Shown: one piece after another, positions 8,002 through 15,302 of the stretch
Layout of the letters: the number at the start of each line of letters is the position of its first letter
How positions within the stretch are numbered: position 1 is the stretch's first letter
Assembly (NCBI GenBank): GCA_934486875.1
Contig: CAKSPU010000020.1
Span: forward strand, 1-42,833
Direction of reading: 5' to 3'
Length of the DNA: 42,833 nucleotides
DNA from: an uncultured Oscillospiraceae bacterium
GTDB taxonomy: Bacteria; Bacillota; Clostridia; Oscillospirales; Ruminococcaceae
Program-made: the position numbers and the translations under genes
The notes under the pieces: model-generated
Databases searched by the model: none
What the model was told of the DNA's origin: nothing
Seen by the model: the letters and a program-made list of their open reading frames with translations, nothing else

Positions 8002-8027
8002 CGGGGATAAGACTTCTCCTATCCCCG
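8002..8027 (-). terminator. Leaky terminator hairpin between antitoxin RNA and toxin
   Basis: Read on the minus strand, the stem CGGGGATA/TATCCCCG with a 10-nt loop is followed by TTTACTTTAT, a short imperfect U tract. In known type III systems such a hairpin makes most transcripts stop after the RNA repeats and lets a minority continue into the toxin. Confidence 0.7.
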
Positions 8028-8185
8028 CTTCATATTGCTTTTAAGCCGCATTTTTTATGAGAGCAGCGGAACACTCACAGAAATAAGCCGCATTTTGTGT
8101 GAGAGCAGCGGAACGCTCACAGAAACAAGCCGCATTTTTTTATGAGAGCAGCGGAACGCTCACAAGATGAGCAATAACATCGTTC
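8003..8185 (-). ncRNA. Type III antitoxin RNA (ToxI-like), three 42-nt pseudoknot repeats
   Basis: Transcribed toward the toxin from a consensus promoter. About 2.9 copies of a 42-nt unit fill 8043-8168. Each unit contains GAGC-GTTCCGCT-GCTC (the third has GAGT in the first half), then an A-rich stretch and TGCGGC. The loop CCGC can pair with the downstream GCGG, giving an H-type pseudoknot with an A-rich connecting strand, the architecture known for ToxI and AntiQ RNAs. The linkers between units read CTTGTTTCTG and CTTATTTCTG, plausible sites for self-processing by the toxin. The 5' end is placed 7 nt after the -10 box and the 3' end at the terminator hairpin. No open reading frame occupies the region. 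Confidence 0.85.
8043..8168 (-). repeat. Three tandem 42-bp direct repeats (antitoxin units)
   Basis: On the plus strand AAGCCGCA recurs at 8043, 8085 and 8127, exactly 42 bp apart, each followed by a T-rich run and GAGAGCAGCGGAAC. Units differ at only a few positions. The third, the 5'-most on the RNA, lacks a few bases at its start. Confidence 0.95.
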
Positions 8186-8191
8186 AATTAC

Positions 8192-8220
8192 ATTATACCC
8201 CGAACAGGGCGAAATGTCAA
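8192..8220 (-). promoter_or_regulatory. Consensus promoter of the type III toxin-antitoxin locus
   Basis: On the minus strand a perfect TTGACA (8215-8220), 17-nt spacer and perfect TATAAT (8192-8197). It starts 6 bp beyond the stop of the preceding gene. High constant transcription suits an RNA antitoxin that must stay in excess. Confidence 0.9.
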
Positions 8221-8225
8221 GCAGA

Positions 8226-9761
8226 TCAGCCGATTTTATTTACCTCATCAAGAAGGACTTTCTTAGCTTCAAGGCTTGTGAGAGCGCTGCCCACGAGAAG
8301 ATCCATTCTGTAGCGGATATATTCCTCATAAAGGTCTGTGCCGAAAACATTTTCGGTGATAAGAGCCTTGTACTTGGCTTCGCTGCAATTGCCCGAAACG
8401 AGGCAGAGGGTCTGCTCGAGCATAAGCATCTTTCTGTCTCCGGGAGAGGCGGAATTGTCGGTGCTCAGGCGCTTGAGCTGCTCGAGAACTGCGGCTCTGT
8501 CCTTTCTGAAGGAGATAGAGTCGTCGGATATGCCTGCCGCTGTGCGGATAGTGTTGGTCTTGAAGGCTTCGTCCGCAAAGGGGAATATGCCGTAAGGTAT
8601 CTCGCCCTCGGGAACGACGGTGTAGATATCTTTGTCAAGAACGGGATATACAAGCTCCTCGTAAACGGGGGCAAAGAAATAATCGGAAGCGTCCTTGAAG
8701 ATGATGGGGTACTTCCAGCAAAGGTCTGTGCCGCCCAGGGAGGTGTCATTGCAGGGCTCCTTTTCGGTGGTGTAGAAGCTGTTGTAGTCGATAAGGCACT
8801 TTGCGCTTGTAAGCTCGGTGAGCTTTGCGGCACTGTAGTCGCCTGTGTCGTCACGGTCGCAGTCAAGGAATGTCCTTATGCCGCTTGCGCACTTGCGGTA
8901 AAGTCCCTCGCAGAACTCGGGAACGTTTATGTATCTGCCGAAATAATCGGAAGCAAAGGAAGCTGTGACATCATCGCTCAGAAGCTCAACATTATCTTCC
9001 CTGTCGGTCTTGTACTTGTTTGTGATGAATGTGACAATTCTTTCCTTAACAAGCTTTGTCTCTTCCTCGGAAAGGGTTGCAAATTCGATCCTGTCAAACA
9101 CGATGTCCAGCATAAGGCTCTTGGGAACAAAGCCGTTGAGGTACTTGAAGCGGTCATTTGAGAGAAGAAGCGCCATTTTGGGGAGCACCTTCTGCTGCTC
9201 GGAAACATTTGTGGGTATCTTGTTGGACATAACGCCGAGATATGCAAGCATCTCTGCGTATTTCTTCATTATCTTTGCTTCGGAAAGGAAGTTGAAGAAA
9301 TAGCCGTAAACGTATTTTCTGAAGAAATCCTTTACGCTGTCAAAAACAGCGGTGTCTGAATTTATCTGAGACTTGAAGCTCTCGATAACGTTGGTGGCAT
9401 TCTGGGGCGCTATAGTCTCCTCGCCCCCGTTAACAGCCTTTATGACCTCTGCCTGAGACTTGAAGAAAAGCTTTCCCATTGTGTGGCAGGAGCAGTCGGG
9501 GTCAGCACCGTTTGCCTTTTCCTCGCTGTATGACCAGATAAGGTATGCACGGTGCATATTTTTAAGGGTGTCCTCGGATTTTGCTGTAAGCTCTTCGGGG
9601 TTTACAGTCCAGCTTGATGAAAGGTGACCTGTGGCATTGAAATCCGCAAGGATAGCCTCGATCTCCTCTTTGAATGCGGCATATGCGGGGGAGTTATCCA
9701 TATAGATAACTGCGTCCATAAGCTCGGGTGCGATGGTGGTAAGATCCAAACGTATGCTCAT
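8226..9761 (-). CDS. Unknown protein of 511 aa, co-transcribed with pyrE
   Basis: I do not recognise this protein. It is acidic and looks mostly helical and soluble, with no signal peptide or membrane segment. A Cys/His cluster CSCHTMGKLF lies near residue 90, and aromatic-rich stretches such as KYPIIFKDASDYFFAPVYEE occur in the second half. I place the start at ATG 9761 (MSIRLDLTTIAPELM), because AAAGGA precedes it and no ribosome site precedes the longer possibility at 9818, which would also overlap pyrE. It follows pyrE by about 40 nt without a terminator, so the two are probably one transcript. Nothing else ties it to pyrimidine synthesis. Confidence 0.75.
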   Translation of the reverse strand: MSIRLDLTTIAPELMDAVIYMDNSPAYAAFKEEIEAILADFNATGHLSSSWTVNPEELTAKSEDTLKNMHRAYLIWSYSEEKANGADPDCSCHTMGKLFFKSQAEVIKAVNGGEETIAPQNATNVIESFKSQINSDTAVFDSVKDFFRKYVYGYFFNFLSEAKIMKKYAEMLAYLGVMSNKIPTNVSEQQKVLPKMALLLSNDRFKYLNGFVPKSLMLDIVFDRIEFATLSEEETKLVKERIVTFITNKYKTDREDNVELLSDDVTASFASDYFGRYINVPEFCEGLYRKCASGIRTFLDCDRDDTGDYSAAKLTELTSAKCLIDYNSFYTTEKEPCNDTSLGGTDLCWKYPIIFKDASDYFFAPVYEELVYPVLDKDIYTVVPEGEIPYGIFPFADEAFKTNTIRTAAGISDDSISFRKDRAAVLEQLKRLSTDNSASPGDRKMLMLEQTLCLVSGNCSEAKYKALITENVFGTDLYEEYIRYRMDLLVGSALTSLEAKKVLLDEVNKIG

Positions 9762-9801
9762 TGGTAAAACAGTCCTTTCTGATGTGATATAAAGGCGTTT
9801 A

Positions 9802-10461
9802 TCAGCCCTGTACGCCATATTTGCTGCGGTATTCCTTCATCTTTTCAAGATATTCCTGACCGCCGATAACGCCGTTTTCGATAGCGGAGATGATGTCGTT
9901 TATGTTAACGATGGAATAGACCTTGATGCCGTAATCCTTGTAAGCCTGCTGAACGGCGGAAAGCTCGGTGTCGAGAGCCTTTTCCATTCTGTCAACGGTG
10001 ATGACCATAGCGGTGATATCAACGTCGGCAGCGTCCTTGAGCTTGGGATATACCTCCTTAAGAGCCTTGCCCGAGGTCATAACGTCCTCAATGATAACGA
10101 CCTTCTCGCCCTTTTCGGGCTGTCTGCCCACGAAAAGTCCGCCCTCGCCGTGATCCTTGACTTCCTTTCTGTCGAAGCAGAAGCCAACGTCCATATTATA
10201 TTTCTGAGAAAGTGCCATTGCTGCGCAGGAAGCAAGGGGAATGCCCTTGTAAGCGGGACCGAAAAGGCATTCAGCCTCAATGCCGTTCTCCTTTATGCAG
10301 TCAGCGTAGAAGCCGCCGAGACGGGCAAGCTGAGCGCCTGTGTTGTAGTTGCCCGTGTTGATGAAATAGGGGGCTTTTCTGCCGCTTTTGAGGGTGAAGT
10401 CACCGAAGGTGAGAACGCCGCAGTCAGCCATAAATTTAATAAATTCGTTTTTGTAGCTCAT
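9802..10461 (-). CDS. pyrE: Orotate phosphoribosyltransferase
   Basis: Enzyme of 219 aa that joins orotate to PRPP to make orotidine 5'-phosphate in de novo pyrimidine synthesis. The PRPP-binding loop VVIIEDVMTSGKAL is the family signature, FGPAYKGIPLA and the FCFDRKEVKDHGEGG flexible-loop region are also present, and the N-terminus GDFTLKSGRKAPYFINTG is typical. ATG 10461 is chosen over the upstream in-frame ATG 10515 because GAAAGGATC precedes it at normal spacing. It is not in a visible pyr operon: the next gene downstream is unknown and the divergent neighbour is an RNA methyltransferase. The leader holds a 14-bp palindrome CCTGCCCGGGCAGG near 10487-10503 but no recognisable PyrR site. 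Confidence 0.95.
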   Translation of the reverse strand: MSYKNEFIKFMADCGVLTFGDFTLKSGRKAPYFINTGNYNTGAQLARLGGFYADCIKENGIEAECLFGPAYKGIPLASCAAMALSQKYNMDVGFCFDRKEVKDHGEGGLFVGRQPEKGEKVVIIEDVMTSGKALKEVYPKLKDAADVDITAMVITVDRMEKALDTELSAVQQAYKDYGIKVYSIVNINDIISAIENGVIGGQEYLEKMKEYRSKYGVQG

Positions 10462-10534
10462 AATTTCAAAGATCCTTTCGGGATATTTCCTGCCCGGGCA
10501 GGCAGCAAACATCAATAGTCATATATATGAAATA

Positions 10535-10563
10535 ATTATAACATATTTATTTGTGCATTTCAA
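10535..10563 (-). promoter_or_regulatory. pyrE promoter
   Basis: On the minus strand TTGAAA (10558-10563), 17-nt spacer, TATAAT (10535-10540) with TG in the extended -10 position. It is divergent from the next promoter, 31 bp away. Confidence 0.8.
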
Positions 10564-10593
10564 CAGGTTTTGAAAATATTGACATAAAATATT

Positions 10594-10622
10594 TTGCAAT
10601 TTTATTGTTGATATGGTATAAT
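10594..10622 (+). promoter_or_regulatory. Promoter of the SpoU methyltransferase gene
   Basis: TTGCAA (10594-10599), 17-nt spacer, TATAAT (10617-10622) preceded by TGG (extended -10). Confidence 0.7.
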
Positions 10623-10654
10623 ATTTATCGTTGAAATTTGTCTGAGGGAAAGGA

Positions 10655-11515
10655 ATGTCATATTTACAAATGACTGAAATAATCGAAGTTACCGACCTTT
10701 CGGGAGAGGGCGTGAGCGTTTTCTCAAAGCTTACCGAGGCGCAGCTCAGGAACCGTCTTGAACCCGAAAAGGGCATATTCATAGCCGAAAGCCCAAAGGT
10801 GATAGACCTTGCGCTGAATGAGGGATATATCCCTGTGTCTCTGCTTATGGAGCCAAAGCACATCAATGGGCAGGGGAAAGAGATAATAGAGCGGTGCGGC
10901 GACACCGCAAGATACGGCGATGTTCCCGTATATACTGCCGAGAGGAAAATTCTTGCGCAGCTTGCGGGCTTTGAGCTTACAAGGGGCGTGCTCTGCGCAA
11001 TGAGGAGACCAAAGCTCCCCACTGTGGAGGAAATATGCCGGAATGCACGGCGCATTGCGGTGCTTGAAAATATAATGGACTCCACCAACATCGGTGCGAT
11101 CTTCCGTTCGGCGGCAGCCCTTGATATGGACGCAGTGCTTGTGACTCCCTCCTGCTGCGACCCTCTTTGCAGGAGAGCTGTGAGAGTAAGTATGGGAACT
11201 ATACTTCAGGTGCCCTGGACGAGGATAGGCGAAGTCCCCACGGACTGGAGCGAGGGCGGAACGGACAGGCTCAGAGGTCTTGGCTTTAAGACTGCCGCAA
11301 TGGCGCTGAGCGATAATTCCGTGAGCATTGATGACCCTGCACTTAAGGCGGAAGAAAAGCTTGCCGTTGTTCTCGGCGCAGAGGGGGACGGGCTTGCAAA
11401 GGAAACTATCGCAAGCTGTGATTACACCGTAAAAATACCTATGTCCCACGGGGTGGATTCCCTTAATGTGGCGGCTGCGGGAGCGGTTGCTTTCTGGGAG
11501 CTTCGCATCAGATAA
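10655..11515 (+). CDS. TrmH/SpoU-family RNA 2'-O-methyltransferase
   Basis: SAM-dependent enzyme of 286 aa, predicted to methylate a ribose 2'-OH in rRNA or tRNA. The C-terminal SPOUT domain shows the three family motifs: NIGAIFRSA, LGAEGDGL and IPMSHGVDSLNVAAAGA, which form the knotted SAM site. The N-terminal 100 residues (FIAESPKVIDLAL) resemble the L30e-like substrate-binding domain of the RlmB and TrmH group. The ribosome site GAGGGAAAGG is close to ATG 10655, and ATG 10670 is a second possible start. It lies upstream of trmB by 42 nt on the same strand, so two RNA-modification genes probably share one transcript. The target nucleotide cannot be read from sequence. Confidence 0.88.
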   Translation: MSYLQMTEIIEVTDLSGEGVSVFSKLTEAQLRNRLEPEKGIFIAESPKVIDLALNEGYIPVSLLMEPKHINGQGKEIIERCGDTARYGDVPVYTAERKILAQLAGFELTRGVLCAMRRPKLPTVEEICRNARRIAVLENIMDSTNIGAIFRSAAALDMDAVLVTPSCCDPLCRRAVRVSMGTILQVPWTRIGEVPTDWSEGGTDRLRGLGFKTAAMALSDNSVSIDDPALKAEEKLAVVLGAEGDGLAKETIASCDYTVKIPMSHGVDSLNVAAAGAVAFWELRIR

Positions 11516-11557
11516 CATCATTAGAATCATTAGAAAAAAACTGAAAGGATATCATAA

Positions 11558-12217
11558 ATGAGAATAAGAAGAAAAAAGTGGGCACGCCCCGAGCTTGATG
11601 CCTGTGATTACTACATAGACAATGCAGAGGAAATGAAAGGAAAGTGGAGCGAAGCATTCGGGGATAATTCCCGTCCGCTGTACCTTGAGCTTGGCTGCGG
11701 AAAGGGCGGTTTTGCCGCACAGCACGCCCTTAAATATCCCGACATAAACATAATTGCTGCGGATATCAAGGCGGATATGCTGGCTGTGGGCAGACGCACC
11801 GTGGAGAATATGTTCGCAGCGGTGGGACGCACCCACGACAACATAATCCTGCTGAGAATGAACATTGTGAATATATCCCAGCTCTTTGCGGAAAATGACA
11901 AAGTTGACCGCATCTACATAAACTTCTGCAATCCGTGGAACAGGGGCAAGCACAACAAGCGCCGCCTTACCCACCCCCGTCAGCTTGAACAGTATAAAAA
12001 TATCCTTAAGCCTGACGGTGAGCTTCGCTTCAAGACCGATGATGACGAGCTTTTTGAGGATTCCGTTGAATATTTCAAGGAGTGCGGCTGGGAGATAACC
12101 TATATTACAAGAGACCTCCACTCGGAAAACCTACCCGATAATCTTGTTACCGAGCACGAGAGAATGTTTGCCGAGGAGGGCAAGAAGATAAAATATCTTT
12201 CGGCGCTCCCTCTGTAG
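11558..12217 (+). CDS. trmB: tRNA (guanine-N7-)-methyltransferase
   Basis: Enzyme of 219 aa predicted to make 7-methylguanosine at position 46 of tRNA. It has the N-terminal RIRRKKWARPEL element, the SAM-binding motif YLELGCGKGGF, and a central INFCNPWNRGKHNKRRL motif followed by a TDDDELFEDSVEYF region, in the order usual for TrmB. The central motif reads NPW where many homologues have DPWPK, a common clostridial variation. It probably shares a transcript with the SpoU gene before it. Small hairpins of CTCCCTC/GAGGGAG type overlap its stop codon. Confidence 0.93.
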   Translation: MRIRRKKWARPELDACDYYIDNAEEMKGKWSEAFGDNSRPLYLELGCGKGGFAAQHALKYPDINIIAADIKADMLAVGRRTVENMFAAVGRTHDNIILLRMNIVNISQLFAENDKVDRIYINFCNPWNRGKHNKRRLTHPRQLEQYKNILKPDGELRFKTDDDELFEDSVEYFKECGWEITYITRDLHSENLPDNLVTEHERMFAEEGKKIKYLSALPL

Positions 12218-12270
12218 AGGGAGACCCCTCCAAGGAGGGAGACACCCAACGAAAGCGAATAAGCAAAATG

Positions 12271-12300
12271 CCCCCGAACGAAACCGTTCGGGGGTCATTT
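12271..12300. terminator. Bidirectional terminator between trmB and the hybrid kinase
   Basis: The stem CCCCCGAACG/CGTTCGGGGG (12271-12280 with 12285-12294) is followed by TCATTT on the plus strand and CATTTTGCTT on the minus strand. It separates convergent genes. Confidence 0.85.
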
Positions 12301-12302
12301 CA

Positions 12303-15299
12303 TCAGTCATTGTTTTTAACCCATTTTTGCAGTGTGTTTACAAGCTTGTCAATATCAAGAGGCTTTGCGATGTGCTCGTTCATACCTGCGGAAAGGGCTT
12401 TCTTTACGTCCTCCGCAAAAGCGTCGGCGGTCATTGCTATAATGGGGACGGTCTTTGCATCTGGGCGATCCATTGACCTGATAAGTGCCGCTGAGTCATA
12501 GCCGTTCATAACGGGCATCTGGATATCCATAAATATCATTTCGTAATATCCCTGCCCTGAAGCGGCGAATTTGTCCGCAGCCTCCTTGCCGTTTTCGGCG
12601 TATTCAACGGTGAGCCCTGCCATATCAAGGAACTCTCCCGCTATCTCACGGTTAAGTGCGTTGTCATCGACGAGAAGAACACGTCTGCCGCCAAGGTCAA
12701 GCTTCTGAAGCTCCTCAATACCGTTTTTATGGCTCTTTTCAGGCTTGGCAATGACGTTGTCACCAAGCTTAAAAAACAGGGTTACGGTAAATTCTGTGCC
12801 TTCACCGAGACGGCTTTTTACCTTGATATCGCCGTTCATCATCTTTACAAGATTGTAGGTGATAGCCATTCCCAGACCCGTGCCCTGCTGCTTGCTGACA
12901 CGCTCATCTTCCGCTCTTTCAAAGGGCTCAAAAATGTTTTTGAGCACCTCGTCGGACATTCCTATGCCGTTGTCACTGAAAACAAATTCATAGCAGCCCA
13001 CTCTCGGATTTTCAACGGGCTTTTCCGTAACATCTACTGAAATAACGCCGCCGTTGTTGGTGTACTTAACCGAGTTGCTTATGATGTTCACGAACATCTG
13101 CTGTATTCTAAGAGCGTCACCGATAATGTTTTCGTGAATGATATTATGCTTTTTCAGGGTGAGGGTGTGAGACTTCGCTTTTGCGGCGGGAAGCTCCATT
13201 TCCATAAGGCTGTCAAGGAATGGGCTGAGATTTATATTTTCCTCGGAAAGGGTGAATTTTCCCGATTCGATCTTGCTCATATCCAGAACATCATTGATGA
13301 GCGAGAGCAGATAATTTCCCGAAACGGATATCTTTTCGAGACAGTCCGCTATCTTTTCCTTATCGTCCATATGAGTTTCGGCAATGGAGGTCATACCGAT
13401 TATGGCATTCATAGGAGTACGGATATCGTGGCTCATTCGGGAAAGGAAATCCGTCTTTGCATTGTCCGCACGGCGGGCGCTGAAATATGCGTCACGGAGC
13501 GCCTTGTTTGCCTTGATGAGCTTGTCGGTGTATTCATCGTCCTTGTATTTTGCGATCTTCTGCTTTTCGGTGACGGTCTCGGTGATGTCCTGAACAAGAC
13601 CGATGATGTCATCATTCAGCAGGGACAGGGAGAATTTGTACCATACCTCCGTACCCACGCTCTCAGTCATTATCTCAACGCTTTTGCCCACGCCGAGGGG
13701 GCTTGTCTGACTGCTCAGCTCCCGGTCATATTTGAATATTCTCTGATCTGCGTCTATTTTTCTGAGACGGCTTATAAAGTCATCTTCGGAAATGGTGGTG
13801 TCCGTGGGGGAAATGCCGTCAAAGTCCATAATTCTTGTAAGGCTCTCGCTGACAAATACCCTGTGGGTGCTGAGATTTATTCTGAAAACGCCTATGCCGC
13901 TGTCTGTGAGGGTGATTATCTTGGATATTCTCGAAGCGTACTCATTTGCATTTTCCTGGAGCCGTACAACGGCTAAGGCGAGACGGTCAAATTCCGCAAT
14001 GCCCGAGTTTGAGAATGTGAGAACGGAGCCGCCGTCCTCAGGGGCATTGTTCAGTGCGGTTATCATTTTTGTAACGGGCTTGCTTATCTTTTTTCCCGTA
14101 AGTGCCGAGAAAACAAGGCAGCAGATCAGGGTAATTGCAATGGATATCACAAAGACCTTAATAAGGGAATCGTAGATATTCATAACGCTTGCTTCTGTGG
14201 CTGCGGAGATAAGCGCCCAGTGCCGGTCAAGGTAGGGAGAACCCGTGTTGTAGAGCTTAATACGGTTGATGCAGCCCAGAAAGCGGTTTTGGCTGTCCGT
14301 TTCAAACTCATAGACATTGTACTGCGAGGGGGCATTCTCGTCAAAAACGGTATTTTCCGATACCAGACGGTTGTAGGTAGCGCCCGAATGCATCATAGGC
14401 ACGTATATGCCGTTGTTTTCTGTGTCTGCTGCGATTATGTAGCAGGCGTTTTCGTTGTAGAAATCATTTGTGGGGATAGCCTTCAGCATTGTCTTTTCAA
14501 GGAGACCTATCCCTATAACGCCGTAAAGCTCGCCGTCGGAGGTCACAAGGGGGATAGTGTATTTCATACTCTTGTGGGCGGAAAGGGATATTTTGGAAAA
14601 TGTGCTCCAGTAGCCGAGGTTATAAACGGGCTGGCTGCTGTTGGTGCAATATGTCTCCATAGGAGTGGTATAGAAGCTGAAGTCATTGTCCCCGTTTACG
14701 GTAAGGTAAGGAGCCCATTCGGAGTCAAGAGGAGCGCCGAGGCTCTGAGCTATCTCCGAGCTTCCCATTTCAACATAGATGTCCTTGTTGTCGGCAGTGC
14801 TGCTGGTGAAAATGTCGGTGTCACGCAGATAAAGACCTGCACGGACTGTGTCCGTATCCGTATCGTAAAGTGCTCCTGTGTCGAGAATGATATATGCGTC
14901 GTTTACCATATCCCTTCTTATAAGGGACACAAGGGAATCGGCGTAGAGAGCGAGCATTTCCTTGCTTACATTCTTATCGTCCTTTATCGAACCGGGCTCA
15001 AGACCGTTTTCGGACAGATACCCCTCGGTTATGCCGTTTATCTCTTTTGCGGTCTCATAAACAAGAGCGGTTTTCTGGAAAAGCATATTTTCCACATAGC
15101 TTGCTCTGTTTTCCGTTTTTTCCGAAAGAAAATTATAGGAATATTTCCTGATATAGCCCAGTTCGCCGCTGGCTGCCATTATGGCGGCGAAGATAGTGAC
15201 TTCAAGAATGCCGAGAAGCATCATCGCTTTCATTACCCTCACTGTCAGCGACTGCCCTTTTATGGGCTTATCGGGAGATGCGGAGCTGTTCTTTTTCAT
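12303..15299 (-). CDS. Hybrid sensor histidine kinase with extracellular sensor and receiver domain
   Basis: Membrane kinase of 998 aa. Order: short cytoplasmic N-terminus, membrane segment at about 24-46, a large extracellular region to about 375 that looks like a Cache-type sensor, second membrane segment at about 378-402, HAMP-like linker (GKKISKPVTKMI), a PAS-like region, dimerisation domain with H624 in FLSRMSHDIRTPMNAI, ATPase domain (NIISNSVKYTNNGG, FSDNGIGMS, GTGLGMAIT), and a C-terminal receiver with phosphoacceptor D925 in MIFMDIQMPVMNG. It begins 4 nt after an ABC-type binding lipoprotein and is surely co-transcribed with it. No DNA-binding output is attached, so a separate partner receives the phosphate. 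The binding protein presumably feeds the sensor (inference). Confidence 0.92.
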   Translation of the reverse strand: MKKNSSASPDKPIKGQSLTVRVMKAMMLLGILEVTIFAAIMAASGELGYIRKYSYNFLSEKTENRASYVENMLFQKTALVYETAKEINGITEGYLSENGLEPGSIKDDKNVSKEMLALYADSLVSLIRRDMVNDAYIILDTGALYDTDTDTVRAGLYLRDTDIFTSSTADNKDIYVEMGSSEIAQSLGAPLDSEWAPYLTVNGDNDFSFYTTPMETYCTNSSQPVYNLGYWSTFSKISLSAHKSMKYTIPLVTSDGELYGVIGIGLLEKTMLKAIPTNDFYNENACYIIAADTENNGIYVPMMHSGATYNRLVSENTVFDENAPSQYNVYEFETDSQNRFLGCINRIKLYNTGSPYLDRHWALISAATEASVMNIYDSLIKVFVISIAITLICCLVFSALTGKKISKPVTKMITALNNAPEDGGSVLTFSNSGIAEFDRLALAVVRLQENANEYASRISKIITLTDSGIGVFRINLSTHRVFVSESLTRIMDFDGISPTDTTISEDDFISRLRKIDADQRIFKYDRELSSQTSPLGVGKSVEIMTESVGTEVWYKFSLSLLNDDIIGLVQDITETVTEKQKIAKYKDDEYTDKLIKANKALRDAYFSARRADNAKTDFLSRMSHDIRTPMNAIIGMTSIAETHMDDKEKIADCLEKISVSGNYLLSLINDVLDMSKIESGKFTLSEENINLSPFLDSLMEMELPAAKAKSHTLTLKKHNIIHENIIGDALRIQQMFVNIISNSVKYTNNGGVISVDVTEKPVENPRVGCYEFVFSDNGIGMSDEVLKNIFEPFERAEDERVSKQQGTGLGMAITYNLVKMMNGDIKVKSRLGEGTEFTVTLFFKLGDNVIAKPEKSHKNGIEELQKLDLGGRRVLLVDDNALNREIAGEFLDMAGLTVEYAENGKEAADKFAASGQGYYEMIFMDIQMPVMNGYDSAALIRSMDRPDAKTVPIIAMTADAFAEDVKKALSAGMNEHIAKPLDIDKLVNTLQKWVKNND

Positions 15300-15302
15300 A
15301 AG

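Noticed and set aside
8043..8168. CRISPR-like repeats
   Set aside because: The 42-bp units are directly contiguous with no unique spacers and no cas gene is present. They fit antitoxin RNA units before a ToxN gene.
8214..9161. 315-aa plus-strand frame
   Set aside because: Antisense to the pyrE-linked gene, and its start overlaps the toxin-antitoxin promoter. No ribosome site.
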